The notes beneath the pieces were generated by a model. It saw nothing but the letters and a program-made list of their open reading frames with translations. It did no database searches and was not told the origin of the DNA. The translations under genes were made by a program, and so were the position numbers. From positions 292,281,736 to 292,345,735 of the forward strand of contig CM060900.1 of assembly GCA_030762935.1 (NCBI GenBank): DNA of 64,000 nt, given 5' to 3'. The first letter of the stretch is position 1, and every line of letters starts with the position of its first letter. The DNA comes from Hymenopus coronatus. Taxonomy: Eukaryota > Arthropoda > Insecta > Mantodea > Hymenopodidae. Of the stretch, positions 49,301 through 58,942 are shown piece after piece.

Positions 49301-49799
49301 TGATGTGATGTCCTCGGCTACTTTACCAGGTCGATGCATAGACTTCTGGATTCTTCGTTGTCAGAGCTTAGTACCACGATCTAAGAATCTGACAATAATA
49401 TTAAAATTATTAACATATATATATATACATATATACATCTAATAAAAATTGCTATTATATTATTAGCAAATAATTAATATAGAGGAAATTTCATACACAT
49501 AGAATTTCAGTCTCAGAATGTACGCCGTCCATGTTTGCAATGTCTTGCTGTTTGGAAGGCGACTAAGACGCACAATGGGTACAGATAATCTTGTTTATAT
49601 TAAATTAAATATATTCCTTTATTTCTGTGCTGTAGCAGAAAGCTGTTAATGACGGATAATTTCAATGAATGTGTTACTTTTAACTTTAAAAAAATGAAAG
49701 AACTTGTACATAGGTTTTTTTTTTTTTTTTTTTTTTTGGAAAGAGCTTCTGGGGGGGGGCGTTCAGTCCCGTTCGTCTCCCCCCGTAAATATGCCCCTG
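46374..49799. mobile_element. hAT-like non-autonomous element inserted in polB
   Basis: The ends CAGTGGCGTATCTAG (46,374) and, inverted at 49,799, CAGGGGCATATTTAC match the hAT consensus CAG.GGC.TA. Flanks TTAACCAC and TTGACCGC agree at six of eight bases. The uninterrupted right-arm copy at about 59,962 carries the site once (GCGGATAACTCTTCAAATG), confirming the insertion. The 3.4 kb interior is AT-rich and shows no transposase. A 99-codon open frame at 48,190-48,489 has no recognisable motif. A long T-run and a G-run lie near the right end. Confidence 0.85.
46468..46660 (+). mobile_element. tRNA-derived core SINE, copy 3, inside the hAT
   Basis: TTTAGGGGTAACTTTCTAAC (A-box region) and GATCGCGGGTTCAATTCTGG (B-box region) lead into GGATTTTTTTCGGGC, TCCTTCAGAAGGGAAGCAAA, GTTGTTCCCTTGTTGTAGAC and GGCAAGTAAAAC. 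The block order matches the copies at 3.3 and 4.6 kb. This copy has the best preserved head. Confidence 0.7.
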
Positions 49800-50447
49800 T
49801 TGACCGCAACCCATTTCATGCCGTCTCTTGTATTAACTCCCTAGAAAGCTTTTGCCACACTTAATACAACTGCAGTCAGAGGTAGAGTTCGGCGATGCTT
49901 CGGTGATTGTACCTTTCTGCATATCTCCAGTGTAATAAATCCTTTTGAGTATAATTAACAGTTCGGAACGTTTATAACCTTCACACGTTCTCGTCACTAT
50001 TAATAGCTAAAAGGAGCCGATGTGCTCGATGCAAACTGCCAGACGCCAGACGCCAGACGCAAAACTGGTCGATCGGGGCATGCCCCGGTCGTGTGTCGAT
50101 GCCGCAGTTCCTAGCCGCATCGCGGCTTTACCTGCGAAATGAGCAGTGGGTATGTCTACTGGTTTTTGTGTTGCTGAGGAGCGGATGTATGTGCTTACTG
50201 AAGGATAATTTTTGGTACGGGGAACTTTGTAGGGAGAGGACACGCCCACGGGCGCTTGCGCGGGCCAATCAGGAGGCCGCGCAGTTTTCTCCCGCCTGGA
50301 GCAGAAATAATTGCTCTAATTTGGATTTTGCGTTCACCCATTATGAGGACGACACGCTTTATTATTTTTACCCCATTTTGGTTACGGGTTAAGGTCGCTT
50401 TGCCCTTTTCAGGTTCAATTTAATGTATCTCAGGGGAGAGGGCGTGG

Positions 50448-53165
50448 CTAACCGAGAGGGCCAATGGCGTCTCTCGGCAGGCGGAAAGAGGGCAGGCGAC
50501 GTACTTCTCTGGGATCATAATTTCCCAGAGAATTCACCAGTTGATTAGGGTGGGTTGGAATTTTGTCGTACAATGAACGGGTCCTCGTTCTGATGAGGTC
50601 GACAATGTACGGGATACCGGAATGCTCATGAAGGATATGGGCGGGAAATCTCCAGCCGGTACGGTAGATCATCCGTAGTGCCCGGTTCTGCAGCGTCTGG
50701 ACTCTGAGGAGCACGTAGTTAGCTACGGTCCCCCAGACTTCGCAGCCGTACAGAACCAGAGGCGGAATGATCGCCCGGTACAGCCGAAGCTTTAGGGTAA
50801 GGGGCATGCTCTGTGAATTGAGCATGGGGTAAAGCTGCCTGAGAACTGCGTGCCCTAGGTTCACCTTGCCCCTGACATGCGGAGTGAAAGTCAGCCGTCG
50901 GTCCAGCGTCACTCCGAGATACTTCACCGTGTTCACCCAAGGGATTCTACGGTGCCGTAAAACAAAGTTTTGCTGGAGCCGATTTCTAATGGTTTTCGCC
51001 AGGAGAATCGCAGAGCTTTTCTCCGGGCTAATGGCCATTCGCCATCTCTCACTCCACCTGCCAATGGCATGGAGGTGGGCTTGAATTTGCCGAAAGCTGT
51101 ACCTGGTGTTCCTGTTCACAGCGAAGATCATGAGATCGTCCGCGTACTGACATGTGTGTGTGCTGGGGTGGGTGGGGATGTCGGCCATGTAAGCTGCAAA
51201 GAGCGCCGGAGACAGCACGCTACCTTCCGGCACTCCCGCGCCAATGGGCCGCTCTGTAGAAAGTGCCCCCTCCACCTTTACTCGGAAGCTTCGATTCTGA
51301 AGAAAGGAAGCTACCAAGGAAATGTATGGAGAGGGAATTTCATGCTCTATGAGTTTGTAGATGAGCCCTTCATGCCACGTAGTGGCGAAGGCCTTTTCCA
51401 CGTCCAGCAATACCGCAACCGTTTTAGACCTCTCCTGGAAAGCCAGGGAGGCCTTCTCGGCCACACGCAGTAGTTGCACGGTCGTGGAGTGTCCAGGGCC
51501 AAAACCAAACTGATGCTCAGGTAGGAGGCCTCTTTCCTCGAGGTGAGGGCCGAGGCGGGCAAGGAGTAGTCTCTCGAATACTTTCGAGATGACTGGCAGG
51601 AGGCTGATGGAGCGGTAGCTGGCCGGGAAAACCGGGTTCTTCCCCGGCTTTAGAACGCATACCACACGGGCCTCCTTCCACGTAGCGGGAAAGTGGCGCA
51701 TATGTAAGCATGCATTATAAATCCGGGTCAAATGAAGTACGGCTTTTCGGGGAAGGTCCTGGAGCATTTCCGCTGTTACACGGTCCTGTCCAGGGGATTT
51801 TTTGGTTTTTAAAGAACGGATTTGGGTGGCTACTTCCTGTGGGGTAGCTACAGGGACGTGAAGCTCCTCGTCGTTTGCGGGCGGGGCCTCTAGGAAGCCC
51901 TCTACCGCCTGCTCGACGAGTTCAGTTTGGTCTTCGTCCTGGGGCTCTTCTCTGGGCTGGAATTGGTTTTCCAGGTAGTCTGCAAATGCATCTGCTTTAT
52001 CCCGGGGCTCGAAGGCAAGATGGCCCCGGGTGCCATGGATAGGATGCCGGTATTCCAGTCTGTCTTTCCGCAGGCCACGGACTATTCGCCAAGGTTTCCT
52101 CTCATGGAGGTTAACATGCCTTAACGTATGCTCCCAGGTCTCTCTACGGTGTGCTCTAAGGAGACGACGGGCCAGGGATTTGAACCTCTGGTGTATGTCT
52201 CCAATCCTGGGATGGCGAAATCTCTGCCATAGCTTTCTGACAGCATTTTTTGCTTTAATAAGCTGTCGTAAATGTGTAGGAAGAACGGAAGGTTGAGGTA
52301 TTTCGAAAGGAATGCGGTGTGTGTGAGCACGGACCGCATTTAGGACTGTGGTTGAGAACTGCGCGGCCGCCGCCTCGAGAGCCTCTATCGAGTCTATTCG
52401 AGGATTAGCGTCCACAGAGTTCTGGAGGGATTGCACAGCAGCATCCCAGTCGACTTCTTCTGTCCAGTCTGGTGTGACCAGAGCTGTAAGTGAAACGTCG
52501 GAGTCGACCACAACTGGGTTGTGGTCGGAGTCCAGCGCGTTCACAACCGAGAGATCCAGGTGGAATGGAATGTTTTTGGTGACCATGAAATCAATGACGT
52601 CCGCCCTGCCGCGTGGCGGGAAGTACGTTGGACCTCTCGGACCGTGCGCGAAGAGGGCCGGGTCTCCGCTGATGAGGCGGTAGAGTCCGCGGCCCTTTCT
52701 GTTCTGGGTGCGGCTGTTCCAGTGTGGATGCTTCGCGTTGAAGTCGCCTGCGATGCAAACTCTGTGGTCGAGGTTGAGGAGTGCCTTCAGGTCCGCTTCA
52801 TAGAAGAGGCCGTCCGGCGGGTCATAAACCGCTATTAGCACTATTTCCGACCCCCCCCCCAAGGAGATCCATATGGCGGTCGCCTCTAAGTGCTGTAGCG
52901 GAGGAATGGTAATAGGAGTGTGGGTAAGGTGATTTTTAATATATATAGCCGTACCACCGCCCTGTCGGCCGGGTCGATCCGTCCTTTGGGCGACGTAACT
53001 TGGCAGATAGAATGGAATACCAGCGTGCAGATGTGTCTCGCACACCATTAGGATATCAATCCCGTGATCATCCACAAACTCCAAGATGCCCGGCCGCTGT
53101 TCCCGGACGCCGTTTGCGTTCCAGAACGCAACTCGCAAAGATCTACGGGTTCTAAGCGCCGCCAT
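50448..53165 (-). CDS. Jockey ORF2: endonuclease and reverse transcriptase
   Basis: An uninterrupted 905-codon frame starting MAALRTRRSLRVAFWNANG, the usual length for the clade. The N-terminal apurinic-type endonuclease shows WNANG (15-19), CETH with Glu43, GDFNAKHPHWN (about 139-149) and SDHNP (about 217). The RT covers about residues 430-720: VLKPGKNP, SYRSISLLPVISKVFERLL, FGFGPGHSTT, LLDVEKAFATTWHEGL (motif A), GVPEGSVLSP (motif B) and QYADDLM (motif C). C-terminal Cys/His motifs are weak. It nicks target DNA and copies element RNA. Conserved AFD reads AFA and GVPQGS reads GVPEGS, so activity is doubtful although the frame is open. It begins 56 bp after the ORF1 stop. Confidence 0.95.
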   Translation of the reverse strand: MAALRTRRSLRVAFWNANGVREQRPGILEFVDDHGIDILMVCETHLHAGIPFYLPSYVAQRTDRPGRQGGGTAIYIKNHLTHTPITIPPLQHLEATAIWISLGGGSEIVLIAVYDPPDGLFYEADLKALLNLDHRVCIAGDFNAKHPHWNSRTQNRKGRGLYRLISGDPALFAHGPRGPTYFPPRGRADVIDFMVTKNIPFHLDLSVVNALDSDHNPVVVDSDVSLTALVTPDWTEEVDWDAAVQSLQNSVDANPRIDSIEALEAAAAQFSTTVLNAVRAHTHRIPFEIPQPSVLPTHLRQLIKAKNAVRKLWQRFRHPRIGDIHQRFKSLARRLLRAHRRETWEHTLRHVNLHERKPWRIVRGLRKDRLEYRHPIHGTRGHLAFEPRDKADAFADYLENQFQPREEPQDEDQTELVEQAVEGFLEAPPANDEELHVPVATPQEVATQIRSLKTKKSPGQDRVTAEMLQDLPRKAVLHLTRIYNACLHMRHFPATWKEARVVCVLKPGKNPVFPASYRSISLLPVISKVFERLLLARLGPHLEERGLLPEHQFGFGPGHSTTVQLLRVAEKASLAFQERSKTVAVLLDVEKAFATTWHEGLIYKLIEHEIPSPYISLVASFLQNRSFRVKVEGALSTERPIGAGVPEGSVLSPALFAAYMADIPTHPSTHTCQYADDLMIFAVNRNTRYSFRQIQAHLHAIGRWSERWRMAISPEKSSAILLAKTIRNRLQQNFVLRHRRIPWVNTVKYLGVTLDRRLTFTPHVRGKVNLGHAVLRQLYPMLNSQSMPLTLKLRLYRAIIPPLVLYGCEVWGTVANYVLLRVQTLQNRALRMIYRTGWRFPAHILHEHSGIPYIVDLIRTRTRSLYDKIPTHPNQLVNSLGNYDPREVRRLPSFRLPRDAIGPLG

Positions 53166-53221
53166 TACGAGCTGGAGTTAGGGAACAGCAGTTGGGCCGT
53201 CTCATGCATAATGGTGACCTT

Positions 53222-55200
53222 CTAGAGGGCGGGGATGTGGGGGCTTGTCAGTTGATCCCTGCAGCGCTTTAGTATGGGGAGGGATCGCGATATGAGGTCG
53301 GCAAACCAGGCTGAGAGCTCGGAAAACTCGGTCATATCATCAGCAGGCACGGAGAGGTTCTCCCAAGGAGAAGCGACTGCCTGGGCAGTGGCTGGAGCAG
53401 CAGCTTCGCTCTCATTGGTCGAGCCAATAGGAGCTGCTTGCTGCTCTGGAGGGGGAAGCTGCGTGGTCGCTTGGCTGGGCTGGCCGCCCGCGATCAGCGG
53501 GGCAGCTGGCTCGGCTTTTGCGGCCGCAGGTGCCGGGGTTGGTTTTGCCGCAGCGGCGGTCTGAGCCACGGGCTTCTTGGGAGGCCGTGCCTGTTTCTTC
53601 TTCTTCTGCTTGGGTCTCTGCTCCCTGGGGGGCGCAGGGGGGGTGGTGACCTGAGTTTCCGAGCTCTCGGTCAGGTTTGCTGGTAACGCCAGCGTTGCCT
53701 CAGCCTGTCGAAGCACTTCTTCGTGCCTCGACAATGCGTTGGCAAAGCTGGTGCCTGGACGCACATTCGCTGGGTTTTTAATGGCTCTGCCCTGCCTTGC
53801 CTGGATTAGCTCCAGTTTTTTGGGGCAACCGCCATAGATGCCTATATGGCGCCCCCCACAATTTGCACACTTGGCTGCCTCTCTGGGGTGAGGGCAGTCT
53901 TTTACCTGGTGCTCACCTGCACAGCGCAAGCAAGCGGTCTTCCGCTCACACGCGTGGCTAGAGTGGTGGAAGCGCAGGCATTGATAGCACTGCGCTGGCC
54001 CCTCTCTGCCGTGGTGTGGCTCGACACGCACTCTGGTGCTGTACAGAGTGGTCACTTTGTCAATCTCGGGAATTCCCTCCCCATTTTTTCGACGATTACC
54101 AAAAATAAGGGCATCTTGACCTTAGTGGGCTCAGCACCCTCGGGTCGGGAGCTTTTAGTGAGTTGGATAAGGGTCTGCGGATTGATTCCGTGTTCCTCCG
54201 CCAGGCCAACACGGATGTCCTCGGGGTCGGTGTCAGAGTCAAGTCCTCTGATCACTCGTCGGACTAAGTTCGGCTTCTGGAGGGAATATGTGTGAAACTG
54301 AATTTCACACTTCTTCAGAACCTCCCTCGCCTTCTCGTGATCGTCCGGGTTCTTGGTTCTGATTACGACCCTTTTGGGGTATCGGGTGGCCTGGTACTCT
54401 TCTGAGAGCGCTGCCCGTAATTCCCTCATGACTTTCACATGGTTGGGAAAAGGGTCGGCCACAATAGGCGGTATTCTTCCCGCCCGTTGTGAGCGATGGC
54501 TCTCAGGGATTGTTGATGCTGCAGGGGTGGGGGAGGCGCGCCCCTCCGGCTTTGAACCGGAGGTCTTTCGGCGCCTGTGGATCACCGTGGTAAAGCCGTC
54601 TTGATCACTTGTGCCCTCAGGCACCAGGGTAGACTGGGCCTTGGAGGGGTCGGAGGGAGCAACTGGTGTGGAAGTGGGTTGTGCCACTTCCGGGGTGAGA
54701 GGGACCGCGGTCCCTTGGTTGATTAGGCGGGAAGACTTCTTTTTACCAGAAATCTTAGTTTTGCCCTTAAGGGCTAAAGCCCGTTTGCCGGGGTTTGGTT
54801 TTGAGGAGGAGGGGCTTGGGCCGGGAGTGCTCATTTTGTCAGGTATTACCTTGACGTTGGTACTCGGCTTGTCAGTATCGTGTGCGGGTGCCATTCGGCT
54901 CCTCACAGCGGGCCGGACGTCTTGCGACGCGCCGATTGGGGCGAACCCCGGGTCCAAGCCTAAGCCCGGACCCTTGGCTGTGGCCTTGTGAGCCCGCGGT
55001 AACGTCAGTACGTTAGTCGGTTCCAAGTACGTCTGTACGCAGTGCAGCTCAGGAGGCGAGGGAAGAGAAAGTCGTCGCTCTCTTCCAGTGCAGGTTCCGG
55101 CCGGTCGAGCTGGTGTCGGCAGCAATTTAAGGGATGGCGCTGGTGGAGAAGCTCGACGAGCTTCCTCCAGGAGGCACGCTAGAAGAGGGCCAATGCCCAC
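53222..55200 (-). pseudogene. Jockey ORF1 (gag-like) with one frameshift
   Basis: Two frames overlap by four bases at about 54,052-54,055. The upstream frame (382 codons from 55,200) has a Pro/Ser/Lys-rich N-terminus and ends in a PRE_C2HC-type domain (KNPDDHEKAREVL, RRVIRGLDSDTDPEDI). It stops in frame 0, while the continuation (TLYSTRVRVEPHHGREGPAQ) is in the -1 frame. The second frame carries three zinc knuckles CYQCLRFHHSSHAC, CLRCAGEHQVKDC and CANCGGRHIGIYGGC and an Ala/Pro-rich tail. A single-base loss near an A6/G4 run explains the break; no classic slippery heptamer is present. It would be the nucleic-acid-binding gag-like protein. Confidence 0.85.
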
Positions 55201-55459
55201 TGCGGTCCTCCCTGAAGCGCAAGAGTTGTTCTCCAGTTGTAAGGGAATCTCCGGCGGATACGGCCGGAGGGAGACAAGGCTAGAAGAGGGGCACTGCCCA
55301 CTGCCAGTCTCCGCTAGGGGCGCTGGTGTGTGGTACTTCCACAGAATTCAGCTGTCTCACAGGCGTGACCTCGCAGGCGCATGCAGTTACTCTTCCAAAC
55401 AAGATCTGGTAGAAGGCCAGGTCTGATTTCTTCCTCGGTCGCCGCGTCGCAAACTGCCA

Positions 55460-56915
55460 CAAGGAAGTTTCGCTATAAATGGTCCTTATTTTTACAAACG
55501 GCACGGACCAATTAGAAGGTCACGCATCCTAAGCCGTGTCATTACCCCAGTTTTTCTTTGCTTTCTGCTCGAGCTAGTCGCCATAATTTAGAACCTTTAA
55601 GAAGTTAAATTTAATGTGAGGCGCATATTTTTTCGCACGTTTCAATAGATTTTATTGTTTTTATATATTTTCATCTGCATACATCCGTGAATTATCATAT
55701 AATCGAGCATTAAGCATGTACAGTTTTAAGTTCAACATTTATTTCCCACTGTTGTTCCTCATAAAAGCCGTCCGACAAGTTAATGCATCTGCCTTTCCCA
55801 CCCTAAAACCGGTTTTGATGTTTAAACCCCCCCCCCCCGCATGTTCTTATCATCCTCATATGTCACTATTTAAGACCACCTCCTGAAAGCCATGTTTTCA
55901 TCATGTCTATTCTTGAATCATCATGTTCAGACATGCACTCCTTTCACACCATCCACTATCCACGATAGAAGGATATTAGCCAGATCAATTGTGTACACTT
56001 TCCGTACTATTACAGCACGCCCATATTTTAGATGTTTTAAGAAGTTAAATTATTTATCAGTCGTATGTTTTTTGTTGTGTTTAATATATTTATTAGCGTT
56101 TATATATGTTTATACAGACAAATCCATATATTTTAATTTTTTGTTAGTGTTTAACGACCGCTTTTACTACTTGTGGCACCGCAGGCGGCACATTTTCATA
56201 TAAAATTGTATTCAGGATGTGAAGTTGGAATCCTCTCAATCATTACACTGTTGTTTCCGCATAAATGTTATCCGACGGGTTAGCTCATCTTCCTCTCCCT
56301 AAAAATCCGGTTTTCGTCACATTTTCACTCATGTGTATATCCCCAGGGCGGCATTGTAAGCACGCTCCCTATCGGTAAAAGTATTATTTAATTTATTTGC
56401 ACTTTCTCCAAGTTTTCGAAGCCCAGACCGTAAGGATTAGTTTGTTGTCTATAGCTAATTCAGCTTATGAATACATTTATATACGCGTTCCAAGGATTAT
56501 TCACCTTTAAAGTTTCCTGTGCACATGAAATCCTAAACATTCTTGTCATGAAAGGACGGAAATCGAACCCGTGTTCTTTTTATAAAGCTATTAACCAGGT
56601 AAATATTCCCAATATTATCCTTATTGCGTATATTAATTTAAGCTATGCAACACTCTTAGTTTAGAAGTTATAAAAAAGGGACCCTTTCTAGACTTGAACT
56701 AAGGTCCTAATGCTATTTTTTTATTTGCTTCAATATTCAAGAACAGGGAGTGGCATGCGCTTCCGCTTTATTCGCTCTCTTCATGTCCATTCCTCTAATA
56801 GTTATTCACTTTGGAATTAAGGTCCATTAGAGCCGGGGATGTAAGCGGGTCCTCTAGACTAAGAAGTAATTGGAATCTTAAATGCATATGCTAATAGCAT
56901 CAATATACACGTTTT
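55460..56915. repeat. left inner arm of the Maverick palindrome (non-coding)
   Basis: It pairs inversely with about 57,720-58,942. Examples: GTCCGACAAGTTAATGCATC and ACCGGTTTTGATG near 55.78 kb against the inverse at 58.75-58.80 kb; TCTTAGTTTAGAAGTTATA at 56,653 against 57,960. Within the arm a unit of about 440-460 bp is repeated in tandem (AAGAAGTTAAATT at about 55.60 and 56.04 kb, ATCCGGTTTTCGTCA-like block after each). A C-run lies at about 55,829. There are no genes. Confidence 0.8.
56144..56190 (-). mobile_element. ultrashort A-tailed retroposon, copy 3
   Basis: On the minus strand TGCCGCCTGCGGTGCCACAA...AAGCGGTCGTTAAACACTAA is followed by an A-rich tract (TTTTAATTTTTTG on the plus strand). 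The right palindrome arm lacks it at the matching place (about 58,470), so it entered after the arms formed. Confidence 0.7.
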
Positions 56916-57719
56916 CTTTTTAATTTCGGCCAAATAGTCGAGAGTATCGCTCGAAACTTAAAATGCCCACAAAAGCTATAAGTTTGAGCCAAGGACCTAC
57001 AATCATAAGTTGTTATCACAACTGTTGTCGCGTGTTGGAAGCCTTGCTCCGTCTCTTTAGCATTAATATTTCTTGAGATAACAATTTTTAAAAATTTTGC
57101 TCAAACCCAGGATCTTCAGGTAAATCTGTATATACTTAAATCATCGCACGTAATGATGTATACTGAATAAAGTTTGTTCCAAGCCAGTATCTAAATCACA
57201 GATTAAAATTTCATACATCATCCTAGAATTGAACCGAGACCATCTAGGTTATAAATCAATATATAAACAGAGTTTGGCATGTTAAGACCACCAATATCCA
57301 CGGTTTATATTCATTTAGGCTCTATAGTTCAGGATTCAGCCAAAAACTTAAAAAGTCATCGAAAGCTATGGATTTGAACCAAGGACCCAGGATTACAAAC
57401 TATAATTTAATATGATGTAGCAGAATAATAGTTATCATATAGTCTGTGTCCCATCATGCTAGGACTAACAGTTTCTGAGAAAATGAGGTTTACGTTTTCA
57501 CATCGAACCGTGGACTCTATGGTAAACTGGTGTATAATTGCAACATTACACTAATTCCTACCTAATGAATACACTTTAGTCGATGTATTTATCTAAATTA
57601 GTTTAGGAGATATTTGAAGCTAATGTTTAATACGTCCACCCAGAATCGAACCCAAGTAATTCGAAGCCTCGGCGGTAATTGTCCCTGGACCGAAGTAAGC
57701 AGAGGAGTTGATGCGGTAA
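56916..57719. repeat. central spacer of the palindrome with tandem B-box-like motifs
   Basis: This 0.8 kb is not self-complementary. It holds two direct copies of a roughly 390-bp unit (AAAGCTATAAGTTTGAGCCA at about 56,973 and AAAGCTATGGATTTGAACCA at about 57,363). The short motif GAACC.AGGA.CT recurs every 100-200 bp (about 56,990, 57,105, 57,233, 57,380, 57,505, 57,652). No open frame is present. Confidence 0.65.
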
Positions 57720-58942
57720 AAACGTATATATAGATGCCTTGAGCACGTGCATTTAAGAGTCAAAGTACTTCTTAATCTAGAGGAACCGCTTCCATCCCGA
57801 CTCTAATGTTTCTTAATTCCAATGTGAATAAATCTTAAGGGATAGGCATGAATAGAACGAATAAAGCGGAAGCGGATGCCCTCCCTCCTTTCTTGAATGT
57901 TGATAAAAATAAAGAAAGATTGCATTAGGGCCTTAGTTCCAGTCTATAAAGAGTCCGTTGTTATAACTTCTAAACTAAGAGTGTTGTATACCTTAAATAA
58001 ATATACTCAATAAGGGCTAATATTGGGAATATTAAACTAGTTAACAACTATATAAAAAGAACACGGGTTGGATTTCCGTCCTTTTATGACAGGACCTTTT
58101 AGGATTTCACGTACACCGCACTTTTACAGCAGAATAACACAAGAAACGCGTATATAAGTGTATTAATATGCTGAATTAGCTATATACAACAACCTAATTC
58201 TTACGGTCTAGGCATCGAAAACCGAAAACTTGGAGAAAATGCAAATAAATTAATTAATACTTGAATTAATAGCGGGTGTGTCTGCGATGCTATATGGTTA
58301 TATAAGAAACCAGAAATCTAAAACTGAGTGAAAATATGAGGAAAACAGGATTTTTAGCTCAAGGCACATGCATTAACCTATTGGATAACGTTTAGGTGGA
58401 AACAACAGGGTAATGACTGACAGCCTTCCAACTTCACATGCAAAATACTGGTCTAAATGAAAATGTATGGATTTATCTGTATTAAAATATCAAAAAGGTA
58501 AAAAAAAGATATTAACACATACAATAAACATGTGACTGGCGTATAACTTAACTTCTCAAAAGCTCTAAAATATGGGTGTGCTAAACTAGTGGGAAAAGCG
58601 TATACATTTGGTCTGGCTACTATCCTTCTGTCATGGGTAGTGGATAGTGTAGAAGGAGAGGATGTCTGAATATGATTCGAGATAAGAAATATTGAAAACT
58701 GGTTTCAGGGGTTAAGCTAAGTAGCGGCATATGAGGATGGGAGTTAAAACATGAAAACCGGTTTTAGGGGGGATGCAGATGCACTAAACTGTCGGACGGC
58801 TTTGATGAGGAACAACAGCGGGAAATGAATGTTGAACTTCCAACTTAACGTGCTTAATCCTCGATTATATGATAATTAATGGCTTTGTGCAGAAAATAGT
58901 GTATAAAAAGTATAAAATCCATTATAACATGAAAAAACAACG
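57720..58942. repeat. right inner arm of the Maverick palindrome (non-coding)
   Basis: The inverse of 55,640-56,915, aligned almost throughout. For example CTTAATCTAGAGGAACCGCT at about 57,772 pairs with AGCGGGTCCTCTAGACTAAG at about 56,840. It carries the same tandem unit inverted. No genes. Confidence 0.8.

Larger units (their letters stand above)
43182..49868 (-). pseudogene. polB: family-B DNA polymerase of Maverick/Polinton (left arm), split by a hAT
   Basis: Reading leftward from 49,868: a zinc finger CIKCGKSF...RRHEMGC, then the hAT at 46,374-49,799. Beyond it are a second finger (FKCKHC), an open N-terminal segment (45,967-46,284; HKAVKINLLVEFPLV), degenerate sequence, and a 309-codon segment (44,047-44,976). 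That segment has SDILLLINLFEAMRE (exonuclease III), GSGIRGGLCPVSHRHVQ and YEDSNNQYGWA (motif A). The last frame (43,182-43,607) has YMDTNYF (motif C, YxDTD with D to N) and GLRPKMYALDIDGG. Motif B is unclear. Protein-primed polymerase of the element; dead. Confidence 0.9.
50042..55448 (-). mobile_element. Jockey-clade non-LTR retrotransposon, near full length
   Basis: It is GC-rich in AT-rich surroundings and has an ORF1-ORF2 arrangement. An exact 11-bp duplication GCAAACTGCCA flanks it (50,031-50,041 and 55,449-55,459). The homologous right-arm site at about 59,799 has one copy (GGCAGTGTGCTTCGAG), confirming the boundaries. The 3' end has no poly(A) but a tandem GGCGTCT repeat merging into the duplication. 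The 5' untranslated region holds a repeated block GCCCTCTTCTAGC / GCCCCTCTTCTAGC about 100 bp apart. It appears to be the youngest large insertion in the window. Confidence 0.95.

Noticed and set aside
50866..52838. Several plus-strand open frames of 65-167 codons
   Set aside because: They are shadows on the opposite strand of the GC-rich Jockey ORF2.
53274..55426. Plus-strand frames of 83-149 codons rich in Gly/Ala/Arg
   Set aside because: They are opposite-strand shadows of the Jockey ORF1.
55460..58942. Simple long-terminal-inverted-repeat (MITE-like) transposon centred at 57.3 kb
   Set aside because: The inverted homology does not end at 55.6/58.9 kb. It continues across the insertions into polB and the terminal repeats, so this is the core of the larger palindrome.
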